Below are positions 21,720 to 33,305 of a stretch of DNA of 64,000 bases, piece by piece. Where the stretch lies: the NCBI GenBank assembly GCA_963576565.1, contig OY755038.1:207363013-207427012 (forward strand), written 5' to 3'. The first letter of the stretch is position 1. The number at the start of each line of letters is the position of its first letter. This DNA comes from Aspidapion aeneum. Lineage: Eukaryota; Arthropoda; Insecta; Coleoptera; Brentidae. The position numbers were made by a program, and so were the translations under genes. The notes beneath the pieces were generated by a model. That model ran no database searches. It was not told where the DNA came from and saw only the letters and a program-made list of their open reading frames with translations.

Positions 21720-23326
21720 CAGTGGCGGCGCTTTGGGAATGCACACCAAAAAAAAAAGCAGGCGAAAATCTTTTTTAAGTGCCACGCTAACTTTTTGGGC
21801 CTTCGAGTGGGCCGTCATATCATATAATTTAGAGCAAATAATTAAAAAATGAGATATTTAGTTAGATATTAGTTACCTACCTATTATTATTGTTTTTATA
21901 AATAAATAATAAATTATCACACCTAGTTTTTTTTCTCTTCTAATGACAAAGATGAAAATTTAATTGTCTTTATTTCACGCTAATGCAGAATTAGAAACTT
22001 CCGCCATTCTCGTAAATACCAAATCGTCGAAATCAAAACAAACCGCCCGCGCCCGACCGATAATGCCAAGCTGTCTAAGCGCTAGTGGTGTGCAAATACT
22101 ATCTGCTCGATACTTTAATATTATCTGCTACATGGAGGGATTCGAAGTAATCGAATCCTTCGACGCCAAATACCCGTTACTAGAATCCCGAATGGGACCG
22201 AAGCCGAAGTGTTACTTTCGTATCAATCATATCGACAACGGCCGTATGAGTAACGAGTTTGGAGTACTTGTAATCATTTGGACCGATATTTATTTACTTA
22301 AATATTTAATTATTTGATTCAATAGCGGCTTATCTGGCGCAGTGTTGCCAGGCTCAGGAATGTATTTTCCCCAGAATGTATTTAAAAAGTTGTCAGATTT
22401 TGAACAAAATTCCCCAGATTGATATTTTCGTAATAAAAAAAAATTGTGTGTGCTCAAGACCACACGGCAGAAATGTAAACTTCAACAAGGCGAAATTAAT
22501 AATACTGGCCCATAACATATTCTGCAAAGCGGACCGAACCGAACTCTTCTGTGTACTGGCCTTCATCTGCATCATCATATCGCTCGCTGAATGTTGCTCA
22601 CAGTTAGTCGACTCGAGCCGATTTCACACGAATGAGCATTACATAGCCGAGACTGACGGCTCAGTTGAATTCACTACCCACAAAAACTGCTAAACGCGCC
22701 TAAAGAAACTTCAAAAACTACAAACATGTAAAACATCAATATTTTTATTTTTTGCATACTTAGTACTTAAAATTTCAACTCTACTCAGTATTTATTGGAT
22801 TTACCGATAATATAATGATTACTTGGTACTGAATACAAAATATCTGATACTCGAATAGGAAGTATCAGTATCTACTCGATAATCGTTGCAAACACAACTA
22901 CTAAGCGAACGAATTAAAAGTGCCCGTGATCTGCTCTAACATGCAATGCGAACTGAGGACGCAGGGGTCATCACGGGGGTGCGGGTGGCATTGAGGCTTG
23001 TTTTTGTATACGCGCTGTCCCGAAGGAAGGTTCAGATTCTATGTACTGTAAAATTCTATCTCCTTCTATATTTCGTAATAAGCATGCGACATAACATCTA
23101 GGGTGCATAGAATTTGGTTCCAGTAAATAAAAGCGTTGATTGATGGATAGTTTAAACACGAATCAAACATATATACCAGGTATTAATTCCTAGATTATAT
23201 TCCAGTCTTTAGTAAATTTCTTTTGGGGTAATTATGAATTAAATTAAGGAATGATCAAAGTTAAATTTTTTTAAGTAAAATTTGGGAGTGCACGCGCACA
23301 TGTGCACTTATGGGAAACCGCCACTG
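21720..23326. mobile_element. hAT-type element, CAGTGGCGG ends, exact 8-bp duplication
   Basis: Left CAGTGGCGGCGCTTTGGGAA and right TTCCC… TTCCCATAAG-type inverse ending CCGCCACTG form imperfect inverted repeats. TGTTAGAT flanks both sides exactly (21712-21719 and 23327-23334). The 1.6-kb interior holds repeat R copy 2 and no recognisable transposase. A 117-codon frame near 21964 and a 105-codon frame near 22376 lack family motifs. Confidence 0.9.
22459..22712 (+). repeat. Dispersed repeat R, copy 2
   Basis: Reverse-orientation match of 3713-3935, here embedded in the hAT-type element. Shared TCATCTGCATCATCATATCG and CTACCCACAAAAACTGCTAA. In this copy an open frame crosses the whole repeat. 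Confidence 0.75.
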
Positions 23327-23334
23327 TGTTAGAT

Positions 23335-23793
23335 AATAATACGGATTATACGATGATATGACAAGATCAAATTACCAGCATAAAAATAAGAGGTGCGCTT
23401 TTTCCAGTTTTTGGAGTACTAGTTTTTGTCTTTCAGTTCGAAGGACGAAATTAATGCATCTATAGTTCGCGCATTATGTCTCAGCTATAATACAAACGAC
23501 CTATATACCTATACCAAAGTAAATAAACTAAACGGCTTTTAGCAAGGCTTTTGGTATAACTACAAATTCCTTCAGAACTGAATAATAAATGTCGTTCCCG
23601 CGTTCCCCAGATGTTCCACTTTTTACGATTTTGTAGCCCAGACTCGCCGCGCCGCATCAGGCATGCACAATTTACCTTATTAATTTTAAAACTGACATAA
23701 CTACCAGATTTCTTTTATATCAAATATCTTAATTAAAATTAGTGTTATATAAGTACATTATATTAAATTTAGAACATTTTTGACAAAAAGCGA
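23335..23793. other. Unassigned sequence
   Basis: No gene recognised. Confidence 0.35.
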
Positions 23794-24663
23794 ATCATAC
23801 CAAAAACATTTCATGTAAAAAAAAGTTCGCGAAAATCGTATTCCGTAAAAAGAAATGAGATAAAAGTTAAGCCAAGTTCTCCAATACAAATTTCAAAATG
23901 AAAGGTTCTTGCTACTATGGAAATATTTTTTTAAACTTTGCTATTACAGCCAAACTTATTTATGTTCAATTTAGCACTGTGGAGTCATTTGCAGCCGTAA
24001 TAGCCAAGTTTAGAAAAACATTTCCAAACTAGTAAGAACCTTTCATTTTGAAATTTGTATTGGAGAATTTGGCTAAACTTTTATCGCAATTCTTTTTACG
24101 GTATACCATTTTCGCGTACTTGGCTTTTTTTTCATGAATCAAGAAAACGTTTGAAAGGCCTTATTTAAAATGTCGAGATTTTTTAATTTTTTCCCATGGT
24201 TTTATCATAGTTCTTATCAGCCTTCCAAAGCCTAGCTCTCTAACGTTTCTGGAAGTGGGCAATGTTACTTTTACATAATTTTACATGTATAGGTGAGGGG
24301 AGTATATTAAAATTTTGGAGTTTTTTTACTTTTTTCCAGGGGTTTGGTCATAATTTCTATCAGTATGCCAAATTTCAGCTTTGTAGCATGTCTGGAAGTA
24401 CAGTAGAATTTTGATGATCTATACATAAGTGAGTGACTGTGTGGGAATTTCAACGTTTTGTGAAATTTAGTAACTACTTTATGGAAGTCCATGAAACTGG
24501 AGGGGTTTTTAACTCTATGAAAATTTACGACTGTACAAACTTTGAGTTTCGTAGCTCATTCCAAAGTAGTGTTTTAGATATGTCAAATATGGGTTAAAAT
24601 GTTTCAAGAAAAGATGGTACAGGAGTTGCGCGAACTTGGCGAGGCACTGCCGTGCCCTCAGAT
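23794..24663 (-). mobile_element. Family I element, copy 1 (two satellite units)
   Basis: Reverse-orientation relative of 39914-41702. From right to left: a terminal block with the hairpin GGCACTGCCGTGCC (near 24647), a unique block, two ~140-bp internal units (about 24165-24420), then a ~340-bp palindrome (23794-24135) with a CATTTCATGTAAAAAAA end and GCGAAAATCGTATTCCG. The sibling has eight internal units. No coding capacity. Confidence 0.8.
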
Positions 24664-24789
24664 TTGTTTCCTATTATCGAAGAGGCACTTAATTTATAAA
24701 TAGCATGAAAAATTTGAAAAAATGGTTAAAAGTGTAACAAAAATATATACTAACAAAAGTATGTTTTAGTACCCGTGAACTTAAAATCA

Positions 24790-25067
24790 AACAAGTTTTC
24801 GTGGCTAATCGGGCAAAAAGGGGTTTTTGTTTCTCTCATATTTTTCCATGGGTAGCACGAAATCTTATCCTCAGGTGGCATCTTATAGACACTATTAAGT
24901 GTTGAGAGTTAACTGTTGCGTCCTTATGGGACTCCTCACAACACTGCTTGATCAATGTGACACACTTGCGAAGTTAATCAGACCATTTGTCTGACATCCT
25001 ACGTCTGTAGTGAGAAAACTTCCGCAAGAAGCGCCCTCTACCGAGATAAAAGAGAAACTAGAACAAG
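24790..25067. repeat. Dispersed repeat Q, copy 2 (uninterrupted)
   Basis: Matches the outer halves of 9804-10838 in reverse. Across the junction it reads directly from GTCCCATAAGG-type sequence to AACACTGCTTG, serving as an empty-site comparison for the two insertions in copy 1. Confidence 0.7.
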
Positions 25068-25077
25068 ATTTTTCCAT

Positions 25078-25394
25078 TTGGTAAGTTTCTTGTACTATTA
25101 TTGCTTAGCCTGCATTATCCAATCCACATTTTTGTTTTATTTGATTGTTTGGACAACCTTGACACTAGCTAAACAAGGTTCTAAAACTCAAAACCCATTT
25201 GTTCGCGCTCAGGCTGCATCAGTAGTGTTTGCGTTGAAGTTTAAACTAAACACACTACTTACTTACTTTACTAAACAAACGAAGCGGGACGTGGCTTGTA
25301 AATTATTACCGACTTATACGCCTTTTAATTTTGTTTGTGTCAAATTTGACACGTTTGTCTTGCTTAGAATCTTCGTCCCAAGAAAACACTTTTC
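25078..25394. other. Unassigned sequence
   Basis: An open frame without an ATG start crosses this stretch; no motif is recognised and no copy is seen elsewhere. Confidence 0.3.
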
Positions 25395-25397
25395 ATA

Positions 25398-25885
25398 AGC
25401 TGCGTTCGGTATTTGCATCTCAGACGTGACGGATTTTTAGTCACGTGATTACAGATTAGTCTGAGCAAATTGGAATTAACGAACGATCCAGATCAAATCG
25501 ATCAAATTTTTATAAATGGTTATAACCTTAAATATAACCAAAAATATTATGTACCTATTGCAACTCACGCCCAGTTATAACTTTGACAAAATTTTCCTGT
25601 GAAGTCGGAAATTTATATAATTTGTTGTTTTCAACATCAAATAATTCGACTTAAATCTTTTTACAAAAAAAAAATATTTTTGTAAACAAAACAAATACAC
25701 AAGATACGTCACAATCTCAGATTAATCTGTTTCGTCGATCAAAATGTACGGAGCAACCAGATTTACGTCCGACTAGTCTGAGCAGATTTACCGAACGATT
25801 CAGATCTACCTCCCCTAGATCTAGATGGAATTAACGAACGATTTCGATCAAAAAGATTAATCCGACGTAAATACCGAACGCAGCT
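25398..25885. mobile_element. MITE with AGCTGCGTTCGGTATTT ends
   Basis: AGCTGCGTTCGGTATTTGC is mirrored by AAATACCGAACGCAGCT, flanked by ATA at 25395-25397 and 25886-25888. Subterminal CAGATTAGTCTGAGCA words occur in both halves in mixed orientation. The 3-bp duplication is compatible with PIF/Harbinger; this is inference. Confidence 0.75.
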
Positions 25886-26777
25886 ATAGACAATAACCAT
25901 GTTCGTATTAAATATATATTTCGTCGAAACTAATATCTTTTCTAGCCATTGCTTCACGGGCTAGGAAGGTAAATATAATATGATTCAATATGGGAAATAT
26001 TTCCTATACTTAGATATTAGTCATACTATTTTTTATACTTAGTTTAAGTATAGCTTTTACGAATAAACATATATGCAATAAGAAAACAAAGTTCCTCGAA
26101 TTTATAACTTTTTTTGCATTTTGCGCATAAACCCCCAAACCCCCCCCCCCTTATTCATATAACAAATTTTGCTTAGAATTGATCAAGGAACAGTTTTAGC
26201 GATGTTTGCTGACTAAGAAAATAAGTTCCCAAAATCTTCACGGCCCGCCCTACTATTTTTAAAGCAATTAAATTTGACTAAATCTTAATTTTTTTTAAAC
26301 TAATTCTTTTTCCAAGATACCCAAAGTTCAACTTTCATGAATTAATTTTCGGTCATATCACTTTTATCAAACATTATTTTAAGGAATAATTAATTATTAT
26401 TTTCAACAAAATATTAGATTATAGTAACGTTATTGTGTCAAAGTATTTAATTTATATTGTTGTTTTTTTAACCTATTAACACTTCATATCAAAAATAAAA
26501 ATATATATTTTTTAAGATTCTGGAAAATATCTTACAATGTTTTACAATGGCTTTTATACTAGATAATTATATTAATAGGACGTTCTAAAATTATCAGCAA
26601 ATACAATTTGTAGTGCATAAAAATGTTTCTTTTTTGGTTTACACAAAGATGATGCATCTTTGCTTCTTTACGTTGCGCTTTGAAGTTAATCTTAATAATA
26701 TGGAATCGGGCTTCAAATAGCATGATATTGATGATAATGAATAGGATACCGGAGATGATGATGATTATATTGATGAT
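25886..26777. other. Unassigned AT-rich sequence
   Basis: No gene recognised. Simple GATGAT-type repeats occur near 26730-26775. Confidence 0.4.
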
Positions 26778-27557
26778 CCCACATAGCACAAAAATCACAT
26801 CAGCGTTAAATAAACGTGAACAAAAATATTATTTTAAAAAGTTTATTTTTTTTTACTAGAAAACAACCTCATACCATGTAATATTTGTTTTGTTAAATCT
26901 ACATGCTTCAAGATAACTTAAAAACAAGGAGAAATTAGGCTATAAAAATGTAGTTTTGCTGAAGTTTCTGGTGCTGTTTATATAACGTCTTTTTTGCTCT
27001 CGTTATTTTCATGTGCCAAATTTACACTTGAAAAGTCCTCCACAACATGTTCTAAAACGCCACTAGATTAAGACTTCTCAAACCTACTAACTTTTTGCCT
27101 ATTATTTTGTCACGTTTTTTCTCTTTATGATTTTTAATTAAAAAAAAGGCGTGAAAGCCTGAAAAGCCCTTTAGATAAAGACTATAAAGGCAATAACTTT
27201 CTGCGTCTTTTTTTGTCACTTTTTTTTAAATAATTTTTTTAAACTTAAAAGTGACGCGAAAGGAAGTTCTAAAAGTTTACTAGTTTAGACTTACAACACT
27301 TCAAGACAATTTTAAAAGATGGCGCCCCAGGTTAGACAAATTCTCTATACATACATTATGTTTTCTTTAAAATCTAAACAATTTTTTTTAACAGTAAAAA
27401 CTCTTTCACACAATATTAAAGTGTCCTTATCAGGTTAATAACTGATGCGTCGTGATCGTCAAGGATCAAAGATCAGTTCATTAACTGGTTTTTGGGGTTT
27501 ATAGACCAAAGCACTCCCAGATAGATTTCGTCGAAGTGAAAAATGTCGCCAATAGGT
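26778..27557 (+). mobile_element. Family J element, copy 1
   Basis: The left end CCCACATAGCACAAAAATCA is intact; the right end is lost near 27557 (AATGTCGCCAATAGG). Shared landmarks with the copies at 43749-44544 and 45094-45940 are AGATAACTTAAAAACAAGGA, CCACTAGATTAAGACTT and GATGCGTCGTGATCGTC. No coding capacity. Confidence 0.8.
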
Positions 27558-28420
27558 TAACGCATGGTTGTATTGTTGTGTCTAAAAAGCTATTTTCGAC
27601 GCAAAAACTTACGCAAAAACTGGGCAATTGATCCTAGTAGGGATGAAAAAGGTCCAGCATAAAAATAAATAAAAATTTTGGCCATTTTGTCAACTTTTGC
27701 CTGTTTATTGATTGCTTTATTAGACTCTCGGAACTATCCAATTTCAACCTTGACTCTTTTATTTGTAAAAGCTTCTGTATTGTGTCCAAGGGACAACCTT
27801 TTTCTTTTTGTATTTGTTTATTGTTGGCAGTTCTTGGTAGCAGCGTCCGAAAATAATACCTTAGCACACAATAAAAATCGGCCATCGTCGAAAGGCCTTG
27901 TGGCATATAATTTTTTGTCGCCCTTTGCTTCTTAGGAGCATGATCTTAATGGATTGAAATGGTCCAGTAGTTTTACTTTTACTATGTCGGCTTAGAACGT
28001 TTTTCGACGTTATCCGACGCCTATTCTCCAACTCCTTCGATCCTGACAATCATCTTCTGTCACGCTTTTTTGCCCAACTGCAGCACGGTGAAAGGAAGAG
28101 TAATGTTTTTCGATTGTTGTATGTACCTATGTAGGTAAATATGTTTGTGTCACGCTAGAGGCCAAACGGCTGAACCGATTTTGACAGAACAGGTGTCGTT
28201 CAATTGCTACTGATCCCGAAGGTGCTACAGGCTATATTTTTTTAAACAAGAATCAACATGGCGTTTTCCAGACGCACATGATGTAGGCTTTAGCGCATAC
28301 AAATTATCTAAATATCAGGTGATTTTATGGAAATTCCTTTGATTACCCATTGCAAATGACCTTTAATCTCCCCTCCTCTCATTTCCCCCCACCATATTCA
28401 AAAACCATATTCGCAGATTT
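27558..28420. other. Unassigned sequence
   Basis: A 90-codon minus-strand frame (27634-27906) is open but has no recognised domain. Around 28165 there is AACGGCTGAACCGATTTTGA, a phrase found in many arthropod element relics. Confidence 0.35.
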
Positions 28421-28747
28421 TATCAAGTATAGAGCGATTTCAAAAATTCTTTCTGCATACGCTTTCAGATTTTTTCCAATACCATTTTACTAGTCCCCTC
28501 CACCTCTCCCTCTCTTCTTCCCATTATCCTCATTAGAAATAGTTATAGCTATAACTTTCACAAATTTAAAGCGATTTCAAAAGTTCTTTCTGCACACGCT
28601 TGAAGATTTTTTTCCAACATCATTTTACTAGTTTCCCCCTCCCTCCCCATAAGTTAAAGTTGTGGCTATACCTTTTACGAATATAGAGCGATTTCGAAAA
28701 TTCTTTCTGCACACGCTTTAAGACTATTTTTCTAACATCATTTTACT
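28421..28747. repeat. Tandem repeat, three ~115-137-bp units
   Basis: Each unit carries TATAGAGCGATTTC (or close), TTCTTTCTGCACACGCTT and CATCATTTTACTAGT, starting near 28421, 28556 and 28673. The third unit runs directly into the next, different tandem array at 28748. Confidence 0.8.
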
Positions 28748-28847
28748 AAAACTGTTTGGTTTTCACTATCTCCAACGTCGATCACAGGAATACTAGTGAT
28801 CCCCATCTGGAACACGTCCTGATAGTCAGGAACAAGTGATCCATGCC

Positions 28848-28896
28848 AATCCACGACCGGACCGGTTTCGACCTTTTAGGCCATCCTCAGGTGAAT
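28848..28896 (-). ncRNA. Hammerhead-ribozyme-like motif, satellite unit 1
   Basis: Read on the minus strand: stem I strand ATTCAC, core CTGAGGA, one extra T, stem II GGCC/loop/GGTC, core GAA, stem III ACCG-GTC-CGGT, unpaired C (the expected cleavage base), then the other stem I strand GTGGAT. Stem I gives six pairs including one G-U. Core letters and topology match a type I hammerhead, except for the extra T before stem II. Activity is not shown. Confidence 0.5.
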
Positions 28897-29110
28897 GTAG
28901 GCGATAGCTTCGTGTAGAACATAAGTTTTTTGAAACCAACAGAAACAACTACTCCGAGGGAAAATACCCCTACCGGCATTGAATTATACTGATGGCTTGA
29001 TGCTTTCGTTGGGAACTTGTTAAAACTGTTTGGTTTTCACTATCTCCAACGTCGATCACAGGGAATCACAGGGAACACTTCCTGATAGTCAGGAACAAGT
29101 GATCCATGCC

Positions 29111-29159
29111 AATCCACGACCGGACCGGTTTCGACCTTTTGGGCCATCCTCAGGTGAAT
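29111..29159 (-). ncRNA. Hammerhead-ribozyme-like motif, satellite unit 2
   Basis: Same layout as the unit 1 motif. The CTGAGGA core is the inverse of 29147-29153, GAA is 29130-29132, stem III is 29119-29129, and the expected cleavage base is the complement of G29118. Stem II has a G-U pair. The extra T (complement of A29146) is retained. Confidence 0.5.
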
Positions 29160-29384
29160 GTAGGCGATAGCTCCGTGTAGAGCATAAGTTTTTTGAAACC
29201 AACAGAAACAACTACTCCGGGGGAAAATACCCCTACCGGCATTGAATTATACTGATGGCTTGATGCTTTCGTTGGGAACTTGTTAAAACTGTTTGGTTTT
29301 CACTATCTCCAATGTCGATCACAGGGATACGAGTGATCCCCGTCTGGAACACTTCCTGATAGTCAGGAACAAGTGATCCATGCC

Positions 29385-29418
29385 AATCCACGACCGGACC
29401 GGTTTCGACCTTTTGGGC
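29385..29418 (-). ncRNA. Truncated hammerhead-like motif, satellite unit 3
   Basis: Stem III, the GAA core and one strand of stem II are present. The array ends before the CTGANGA core, so this copy cannot fold into the full motif. Confidence 0.45.
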
Positions 29419-29713
29419 GAAATGAATTAATTGTAAATGCATAGTGCTTTTGATAAGGCTGAATAAGAATTAAACCTAAAAGTTGGAAATAAAAAAAAAT
29501 TGATAAAAAAAACACCCAACTGCTAAATTTACTTGTAACTATACTAGTCGCAGTTAGGTACAAAATTACCCAATAACCTGATTCATGAAAATACAAAACT
29601 GTATAATTTAAGTGCGCTTTGGGCATCAAAACTAAAAGTTGAAGCATGTCGTACATTTTAGATAAATAATAAATAAATAATTTTATTAAATTTTTTTTTT
29701 TAATCATTGATCT

Positions 29714-29953
29714 TTATATCGACTGCCAGTTCAGTTTAGGATGCCCTCTTTTTCTGCGTCCTATTGATTGCCATTCTAGTATCTGCTTTGGTAATCTTTC
29801 GTCGTTCATGCGCTGTACATGACCGTACCATATTAGTTGTCTTTTAGTGATGTCATCAGTTATGTTTCCCTCGATTCCCATTCTTTCTTTTATGATCTCA
29901 TTTCTTAAATGATCTGTTCTAAATATTCTCATTGATCTTCTTATTGCATCCAT
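29714..29953 (-). pseudogene. LINE ORF2 C-terminal fragment
   Basis: The translation contains MDAIRRSMRIFRTDHLRNE, then ITKRQLIWYGHVQRMNDERL and GRRKRGHPKL, the usual tail of the reverse-transcriptase ORF of several arthropod non-LTR retrotransposons (WYGHV-RM … RRxRGRPKL). No upstream catalytic part is present. It is the same family as the relic at 55083-56390, which lacks about 30 residues between RNE and MNDERLPKQ. Family name not assigned. Confidence 0.8.
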
Positions 29954-30570
29954 TTCGAGACTTGTTTTGTATTATTCTATTATTTTTGACCTCCATTAGA
30001 AGATGAATTTTGTAGAAGAAATTTTTGACGGTTTTTAATTTATTATACAAAACAATTTAGGGAACAGCGTAATCAAGGCCTTACCCGGGGATGCTCAAGG
30101 GGGATCAATCCCCCCCGAAATAGTTAAAAAAAAGTGTGTTAAAAGAGATTTTTCAGCAAAACAAATATGACAAAAAATTTACACAATACTTAAATTTTGA
30201 TTTAAATTTTTTAACCCGAAATTTTTTCCTGGGTACAGCACTGAGCATAATGATTTAATTTTGTTGCCCATAACGGTACAAATCTTGATTGCTCTTCTTG
30301 AAAGAGGCATTAAAGCCATCAAGAGGATAATGATTTAGCTGTTAGAAAAACTTAATGGGATCTTGTGTAGTTTTTGACTTAAAAGGAGTTTATAGTTTCA
30401 CGTTGATAGTTTGTTATGTACCTACGCTTTTTAGTCTACGCCTATATTGTTTTTATAAATTGTGCTTTTGTTTACAACTTTATTTTATTATAACATAATG
30501 GGCGTGAATACATGTTACTATTAATGGATCCATTAATAATCTGAATTTTTTTTAGCTTATTAGCTAGTTA
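29954..30570. other. Unassigned sequence
   Basis: No gene recognised. Sequence downstream of the LINE fragment has no upstream RT motifs. Confidence 0.35.
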
Positions 30571-30871
30571 CAGGGTAAAAGAAATTGTCTTAGATTAAAG
30601 CAAATTGCTTTGAAGTAAAATAATTTGTGCTTTCCTATTCACCAAGAGAATATTTTCTTGACATAACACGAAAGATGTCTTGCCTCTTATTTTAATGTGA
30701 AACAGAAATTGTTTTATTATAAATTGGAACTGAATTAATCTAAGGCAGTTCAAGATGAAACGCTGCCTTGAACTAAAAAGAAATATTTTAATTCAAACAA
30801 ATTGTTTTGAGGTAAAACAATTTATTCAAGAAAAGAACGTGTTTTCATTGTAGATAAAATTTTTTACCGTG
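30571..30871. mobile_element. Family L MITE, copy 1
   Basis: Ends CAGGGTAAAAG and TTTTTTACCGTG are inverted repeats. The inside has AAAGCAAATTGCTTTGA and CACCAAGAGAATATTTTCTT. Reverse relative at 50334-50708 and a 50-bp scrap near 56548. Non-coding. Confidence 0.75.
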
Positions 30872-30972
30872 TAGCTACTCAAAAGATTTGGTCCAATATA
30901 ATACATTTAAAGCTACGAACAAAATCCATCATCCATTTTAAGGATACAAAACTGAAAAGTAAGGTCTAACTA

Positions 30973-31128
30973 CAGTGTATGAATTCTTGAATGGGTGAGA
31001 AGGAGCACTCTCTCAAAATCGGGTGAAAGTCAAACTGCGCATGCGATCTCACTTGAATTCCGCATCTCTATTGGTCCTAACGTGGAGAGATGCTCATTCT
31101 CACTCTCACCCGTTTCAAGGATACACAG
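30973..31128. mobile_element. MITE N, complete copy (~156 bp)
   Basis: CAGTGTATGAATTCTTGAAT and …TTTCAAGGATACACAG are imperfect inverted ends, followed inward by GGGTGAGA/TCTCACCC. The centre is GCATGCGATCTCACTTGAAT. Partial copies lie at 6592-6745 and 7136-7220. No clear target duplication. Confidence 0.65.
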
Positions 31129-31896
31129 AACGTTAATATTGTAATTACATATTAGGGGCATTTTAAAACGCTTAAAATGTTGACAAATTTGAGATCATTT
31201 GTGGTAATGTTTAACAGTTTAACATCTATTACTGTACATTCTTGGGCTGATCTCCGAATTTTTGAACCGAATTTAAAACTATAATATGAACATTTTAGGC
31301 TTAGTTTATAATATGTTGGAAACTGTTTTATTTTTATTGTATCATTTTTATAAAATGTGACACCCAATTGTAATGTATCGCAAATCAAGAAACTTACTTT
31401 GTAGTTAACTGTTAAATAGGTATATATGTATGTTTGTTTTAATTTTGATTTTTAATTTTAGTCATTTGAATATTATTTGATACTGTTGTATAACCTACTC
31501 TTTTCCCATTCTGTAATTGGCTTTGCTGTAGAATGGTGTAAAATAAATAAATAAATATAAGCTATGCAAAAAAATCTACAAAATTAAGTAATGAAAATAA
31601 CCACTGCTATAACGGGAGAGATCCGTAGCGTAGGGCATGGCAGTGGTAGTGATGGTTAATTACCATTACGGAATAATATTTATCAAGTGCGCAGACGCAG
31701 CGAGTACCACAACCACAACAAAATGTCAAATAAGAGTTTCAAAATTTCCATTGATAATTAAGTTGTTCCTTTAGTACCTACTTTTAAAAAATACTATTAA
31801 TAAAAAGAATTAGGAAAAAATATCAAAAAAAATTTGCGTTTTCCGGCTTTCATAATAAACCCTATAAAGAAAACCTAGGTATTGGATTGTAACAAA
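31129..31896. other. Unassigned sequence with one short hairpin
   Basis: No gene recognised. ACCACTGC near 31600 is mirrored by GCAGTGGT near 31640. Confidence 0.4.
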
Positions 31897-32600
31897 AAAT
31901 AAATGGATCCATGACGGATCTGATACCTTCCTAACCCATTAGCACACTCCAAGTAAACTCCTGTTATATGAACCTCAAAAACCGTTTTTTGTAAATATCT
32001 CCGAAACGAAAGCTCCTACCAAGTTTTTGGTTATTACACAAATTTTTTTTAAAAATGTGCGCTACAATATTACGCAAACCGCATAACTGTCAAAAAAAGC
32101 ATTGATGAATTTCGACCAAAATCTAATCAGTTCGTACGAGTGTCGAACACTATTTTACCTGAAAACTTTGTGAAATATACACACACACAGACAGACATCA
32201 TGACGATAATGCTAGGATAGGTGAAAATACATCCAAATAACACATTTCTGGCGTTATCTCAAAAAAAAAATTTTCGTCGAAAATAATCTATGACGGATCT
32301 GATACCTTCCTAGCCCATTAAAGCTTTGAAAACCGTTTTTTGTAAATATCTCAGAAGCGAAAGCTCCTATGAAGTTTTCGGTTATAACTCAAATTATTGT
32401 AATAAATATAGGTACGTTCAACTATATATGTACTCCGAAAATGTGCGATGGTCTGTTAAAAAGTTATGCTAAATATTTTTAATGTTTTAACTTTCAAAAA
32501 ACTGTCATTAGCACTAATGGATTTTGACCCAAATCTAAGTGTCGAATACTATTTTACTCAAAAATTTCATAAAACTTTTATAGCGGTTTAGAACACACAA
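31897..32600 (+). repeat. Dispersed repeat G, two copies in tandem
   Basis: The first copy begins AATAAATGGATCCATGACGG, carries a short ACACACACAGACAGACA tract, and runs to about 32284. The second begins ATGACGGATCTGATACCTTC near 32290 and is more diverged. Both keep AATATCTC-GAA and GTGTCGAACACTATTTTAC-type blocks. Confidence 0.7.
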
Positions 32601-32673
32601 ACAGACGTCGCGCCGGTATTGGTAAAAATTAAAAACTCTCTAATAAAACCAACGTGCGGAAAATCGTGTTTTC

Positions 32674-32853
32674 CATGGGCGTATATAGGGGGTGGGCCTG
32701 GGCTTTCTCCCGAAGCAAAGATTTTTTCTGATATTTTCCACATATTTCATGAATACAAACATAAAATAGCATAAAATACGGCTTTATGAGGTCTCCTCCC
32801 CCCAAAAACTGTCTCGCCCCCAACCCTCAAACGTTTTTCTAAATACGCAACTG
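32674..32853. mobile_element. Family O hAT-like MITE, copy 1
   Basis: Starts CATGGGCGTATATAGGGGG, ends TACGCAACTG. Shares AGATATTTTCCACATATTTC and ACTGTCTCGCCCCC with 63692-63891. Ends are decayed relative to CAGTGGCGTATATA of copy 3. Confidence 0.65.
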
Positions 32854-32999
32854 GTTTTTTTCATACTATTTTTAGTGCGAAAAAACCGTTTTTTCGCACC
32901 GAAATGTCAAATTTTATCAAACCAGTATAGATTTGAAATTTTTATATTTATCATATTGCCTATGACATATGGCTTGTATGGCGTTTTCTTAGAAAACTG

Positions 33000-33305
33000 G
33001 TTTAATGTTTGAAGGGTATTATTTCTGTCCGTTACACAATAGCATCTAAACTGATGAACCGATTTTTCATAAAATCTTCAGGAAAATAGTGTTCACTCTA
33101 ACGAGCTGATTTTGGTCAAAATGCATTAATGCTAATGGCAGTTTTTTGACCATTAAAATTTTTTTAAAATGCTAGCTTTTTCGAAGTGTAGTATACTACA
33201 TTTTGCTCATTAATTTATGGAGCTTAGTTTCTGAGATATTTACAAAAACTGTTTTTAAAGCTGATATATCATGGCTTCACATGAAGTGTGCTAATAGGCT
33301 AGTTA
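33000..33305 (-). repeat. Dispersed repeat G, reversed copy
   Basis: Inverse of the family G core: CATTAATGCTAATGGCAGTT and AGTGTGCTAATAGGCTAG match 17290-17560 in reverse. No microsatellite remains. Confidence 0.6.

Larger units (their letters stand above)
28748..29420. repeat. ~270-bp tandem satellite with hammerhead-like motifs
   Basis: Two full units (28748-29022 and 29023-29285) and a truncated third (29286-29420). Each starts AAACTGTTTGGTTTTCACTA and contains the hairpin TTCCTGATAGTCAGGAA or a near match, then the ACCGGTTTCGACC block described below on the minus strand. The third unit stops at CCTTTTGGGC, inside stem II of the ribozyme-like fold. Such arrays are known in ribozyme-bearing satellites and in Penelope-like elements. 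Assignment to either is inference. Confidence 0.85.

Noticed and set aside
21964..22693. Two 105-117-codon plus-strand frames inside the hAT-type element
   Set aside because: No transposase motifs, no conserved start, and the repeat R copy at 3713 does not keep the frame.
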